A stretch of DNA of 64,000 bases from Seohaeicola saemankumensis. GTDB taxonomy: Bacteria > Pseudomonadota > Alphaproteobacteria > Rhodobacterales > Rhodobacteraceae. Positions 61,562 to 64,000 of this stretch are shown piece by piece. The position numbers and the translations under genes are program-made. Location: contig NZ_JAIUZI010000010.1 of the NCBI RefSeq assembly GCF_020171285.1, positions 1-64,000 of the forward strand, read 5' to 3'. The number at the start of each line of letters is the position of its first letter. Position 1 is the first letter of the stretch. Under the pieces are notes generated by a model. It saw nothing but the letters and a program-made list of their open reading frames with translations. It was not told the DNA's origin and did no database searches.

Positions 61562-64000
61562 TCAGAGCGTTTCCAGCCACACCTTGGCGGGGTGGCCATC
61601 TTTCAGCTTGTCGGAATGGTGGGCGGCGTAGAGTTCCGAAAACCACTCGGCGGGCGCCCTGAACTGGTATCCCGTGACGCCCTTGGCCCGGGCCGAGGCC
61701 ATGTAGCTGACCCAGTCGCCCGGCTGGCTTTCGTGATAGACCCGGGCGCCGATGGTGCAGGCGTCGGCGGTAACCTTGGTTTTCCACGGGGTTTCGGTTG
61801 ACCGTGCGCGGTCGACCCAGATCTCGCAGTCGCGGCGGCGGCGCGCCCATTCCTCGGCGTCGCAGCCGACGGGTTCGGGCACCGGCGGTTTCGACCCTTT
61901 GCCCTTGATCATGTATTCGGCGACATAGGTGCTGTCGAAATCGTATTCCCCGGCAATTGCGCGGGCGATTTCATCGACGTTCGACCGGTACTTCTTCCAG
62001 CCGCCAAAGGTGTCGTTGTCTTCGCCGTCATGCCCGGCCATGAACCCGGTCTTGTCGTCCACCGCGTGGGCCACCTCGTGCAGCGTGTTCCAGCTGAAGA
62101 AGCTGACCGCCTCGCCGTCCTTGGTCTTGTACAGGTCGTCCTGCCCGCCCAGTTCCAGTTCCGAACTGATCGCATAGATCGCCGTGGTCTTGGCCTCGCC
62201 TTCGTGCATCTTCACGGTCTTGTTGACAAAGTTGTAGGCCGATCCGGTCTGCACGCCCCCGGCATGTTCAAAGATCAGGAAGCTGTCGTTGTCCAGCGTG
62301 TCGCTGTCGGGCAGCGCCGCCATCAGGTCATAGAACCGGCGGATGTTGGGCGCATCGCGGTCCATGTCGTTGTCCGGCGTCAGCTGTTTGACCATCTTGC
62401 CATTGGCGTCCGCGACATACTGGCCGGTCATCATCGACAGGTCACAGCCAAAGCGCTCCTTGAAGGCCACCGCGACCACCTTGCGCTGAATGTCGGGTTC
62501 CAGGCCCTTGATGACCTCGTCCAGAAGCTTGGTATCGTCCTTGTCGCCCAGGAAGGCGCGGATGTCTTCGGGCTTGGGCACTTCGTTGCCCTGCAGCTTG
62601 ATCCGCAGCAACCCGGCGGGCACCCGGCCCTTGGCCTTTTTCAGCTCGGCCATCGCCTTGGGGTAATCGCGGGCCGTGGCCTGAACCTCGGCCTCGTCCA
62701 GCGCCTCGTGCGCCTGTGTGATGTCGGGTTTCGCCAGATGCCGGTCCTTGTGTGTCTCCAGCTTGCTGTTCAGCTCGAACCGGATGATCGACCGTTCGGC
62801 GGCGTATTTGGCATGGGCGTCCAGCGTTGTGCGGGTGGCGCGCAATTCGGCGATCACCTGCTCGATGGCGGTATCGCTGGCGGCCAGCGCATCGGTGTTG
62901 GCGCGCACTGCCGCCATCGCGGTTTCGACCAGGCCCAGGGCCGCTTCGACCGCATCCTTCTCCTCGTCGTACTGCGGGTGCGAGGCCAGTTTCGCCGCCA
63001 GGTCGCGGGCCAGTTGCGCGGCATCGCTCAACTGGTCGATCTGTCCCATCAGGACCGAGATGTCGCGGGCGTCCTCCAGCACCTCGCTCAGCAGGTCGCG
63101 GCTCTGGCCAAAATCCTCGTCCAGTTTCAGGCTCGATTGCTGCAACTTGGCCAGCGCCGCATCCAGCTCGGCCTTGACGTACATCGCCGACGGGTTCGAC
63201 CGCAGTTGTTTCAGCGTCGCCTGCGCCGCCTCGATCGACATTCGCAGATCCTCGCGGTCGCCGTCGCTGATCTCGGAGATCCTGTCCATCACCTCGCCAA
63301 AGGCCTTTTGCCCGTCCAGTGTCGTGGCCGCCGTGGCGCAATCCAGCACCAGTTCCTCGAACAGAGTGATCGCCATGACAAAATCAAAGGCCGCCGCCTT
63401 GGCCAGCGCATTGTCGCGCTTGCCTTCGAGCCGCGCGAACAGCGGCGCAATCGACGCGGTGTCGGCGGCGCTGATCTTGGCAAACTCGGCCAGCGCGGTA
63501 TCGCGCGCGGCCACGTAGAGCTCGAAATGGTCAACTTTGTCGGCAACGTCCTCGCACTCTTCCACGAAACCCTTCAGCTTGCGCACGGCGGCGTTGAACT
63601 GATCCATCGTCGCGTCCTTGCGCGCCGCGTCATAGCGTGCCTTCAGCGCCGTGATCTGGTCATGCGCCGGCCCCATCGCGGCATCGTCGCGATCCAGTAG
63701 ATCCTGCATCGCGGTATCGGCCGCCGCCATCGCTGTCTCATAGGCCGGGAAATCCGCGATCGCCTTTAGCGCCCGGTCAATCAGATAGCTGGTCTTTTCG
63801 ATCTGGTAATAGGCCGACTGGTAGGCATGCTGCGCCATCAGCTGATCAACACCGTCGATGATGTCCCGGATCCGTGTCAGCTGGCCGTTTACCGCCGCGT
63901 GCTGCACCGTCTTGATACCGGTCTTGGTATAGCGCCGCTCATAGCTGTCCGTGGCCCGCTTGTAGCTGACAGCCAGCTCCTCAAACGGCTCTTCCAGCTC
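61562..64000 (-). CDS. large helical protein with C-terminal HEVAH metalloprotease-like domain (5' end outside window)
   Basis: An open frame from the right edge down to 61562, at least 812 residues, with its start beyond the window. The first 550 or so residues are almost wholly helical, with repeated Ala/Asp/Leu-rich units of about 90 residues (for example AYQSAYYQIEKTSYLIDRAL and DYPKAMAELKKAKG). The C-terminal 250 residues contain LHEVAHAVDDKTGFM, with the zinc-type HExxH at 62066-62080, and a terminal PAEWFSELYAAHHSDKL where a glutamate could be the third ligand. That layout is like toxin-type zinc proteases attached to delivery proteins. No signal peptide can be judged. The CpXC gene follows after 19 bases. 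Confidence 0.7.
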   Translation of the reverse strand, partial: ELEEPFEELAVSYKRATDSYERRYTKTGIKTVQHAAVNGQLTRIRDIIDGVDQLMAQHAYQSAYYQIEKTSYLIDRALKAIADFPAYETAMAAADTAMQDLLDRDDAAMGPAHDQITALKARYDAARKDATMDQFNAAVRKLKGFVEECEDVADKVDHFELYVAARDTALAEFAKISAADTASIAPLFARLEGKRDNALAKAAAFDFVMAITLFEELVLDCATAATTLDGQKAFGEVMDRISEISDGDREDLRMSIEAAQATLKQLRSNPSAMYVKAELDAALAKLQQSSLKLDEDFGQSRDLLSEVLEDARDISVLMGQIDQLSDAAQLARDLAAKLASHPQYDEEKDAVEAALGLVETAMAAVRANTDALAASDTAIEQVIAELRATRTTLDAHAKYAAERSIIRFELNSKLETHKDRHLAKPDITQAHEALDEAEVQATARDYPKAMAELKKAKGRVPAGLLRIKLQGNEVPKPEDIRAFLGDKDDTKLLDEVIKGLEPDIQRKVVAVAFKERFGCDLSMMTGQYVADANGKMVKQLTPDNDMDRDAPNIRRFYDLMAALPDSDTLDNDSFLIFEHAGGVQTGSAYNFVNKTVKMHEGEAKTTAIYAISSELELGGQDDLYKTKDGEAVSFFSWNTLHEVAHAVDDKTGFMAGHDGEDNDTFGGWKKYRSNVDEIARAIAGEYDFDSTYVAEYMIKGKGSKPPVPEPVGCDAEEWARRRRDCEIWVDRARSTETPWKTKVTADACTIGARVYHESQPGDWVSYMASARAKGVTGYQFRAPAEWFSELYAAHHSDKLKDGHPAKVWLETL

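Overview
The window looks like chromosome of a Rhodobacteraceae (roseobacter-type) alphaproteobacterium. The DNA is GC-rich with GC-ending codons and tight ATGA-type overlaps. The gene content fits that group: UMF1-type MFS, YhhQ, a DUF1285/MoxR/DUF58/DUF4159 operon, alpha-2-macroglobulin with PbpC, CpXC, and many peptide-type ABC and aldehyde dehydrogenase genes. I saw no phage, insertion sequence, CRISPR array, tRNA or rRNA gene. About 46 protein genes cover most of the window; the last one runs off the right edge.

Layout: (1) 0.1-10.4 kb is catabolic: a class III aminotransferase, an IclR regulator, an aldehyde dehydrogenase, and divergently a beta-hydroxyacid dehydrogenase with a TcuA/TcuB-like flavoprotein and Fe-S membrane pair. 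An outer-membrane barrel and an MFS carrier follow. Two perfect inverted repeats lie in the divergent promoter. (2) 10.4-17.1 kb: TrhO, an amine/amino-acid oxidase, then nicotinamidase (pncA), a membrane hybrid kinase and nicotinate phosphoribosyltransferase (pncB) in one direction. (3) 17.1-24.7 kb, minus strand: a solute-binding protein, a pentameric ligand-gated ion channel (GLIC/ELIC superfamily), two permeases, a fused double ATPase and an aldehyde dehydrogenase. This is the most unusual locus. (4) 24.9-32.6 kb: panB-panC, glpK, a PhzS-like monooxygenase, idi, a P1 (NylC/DmpA-type) peptidase, an SDR and arfB. (5) 32.6-33.5 kb: upstream of arfB is a terminator-like hairpin and a short ORF region with a 16-nt perfect match to the anti-Shine-Dalgarno tail of 16S rRNA, then the queuosine-precursor transporter. 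(6) 33.6-42.5 kb: a phytase-like esterase, a MepA endopeptidase, a UMF1 MFS, YggT, RecQ, YaaA and a soluble hybrid kinase. (7) 42.6-50.7 kb: a periplasmic defence-type operon (PAN-alpha-2-macroglobulin, DUF1089, PbpC). (8) 50.7-58.1 kb: a MoxR/DUF58/BatA-DUF4159/GATase-like envelope operon facing DUF1285. (9) 58.1-64 kb: a small lipoprotein, an Orn/Lys/Arg decarboxylase, a CpXC protein and a large helical protein ending in an HEVAH zinc-protease-like domain.

How they work together: most clusters are single operons judged by overlapping starts and stops. The strongest candidates for new biology are the ion channel inside an ABC-transport operon, the anti-anti-SD short ORF and hairpin in front of the ribosome-rescue gene arfB, and the CpXC/HEVAH pair at the right edge. 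A family of gene-end TATTT...AGAA elements with hairpins recurs at five gene ends. All functions are read from sequence motifs recognised by eye; no database search was run.
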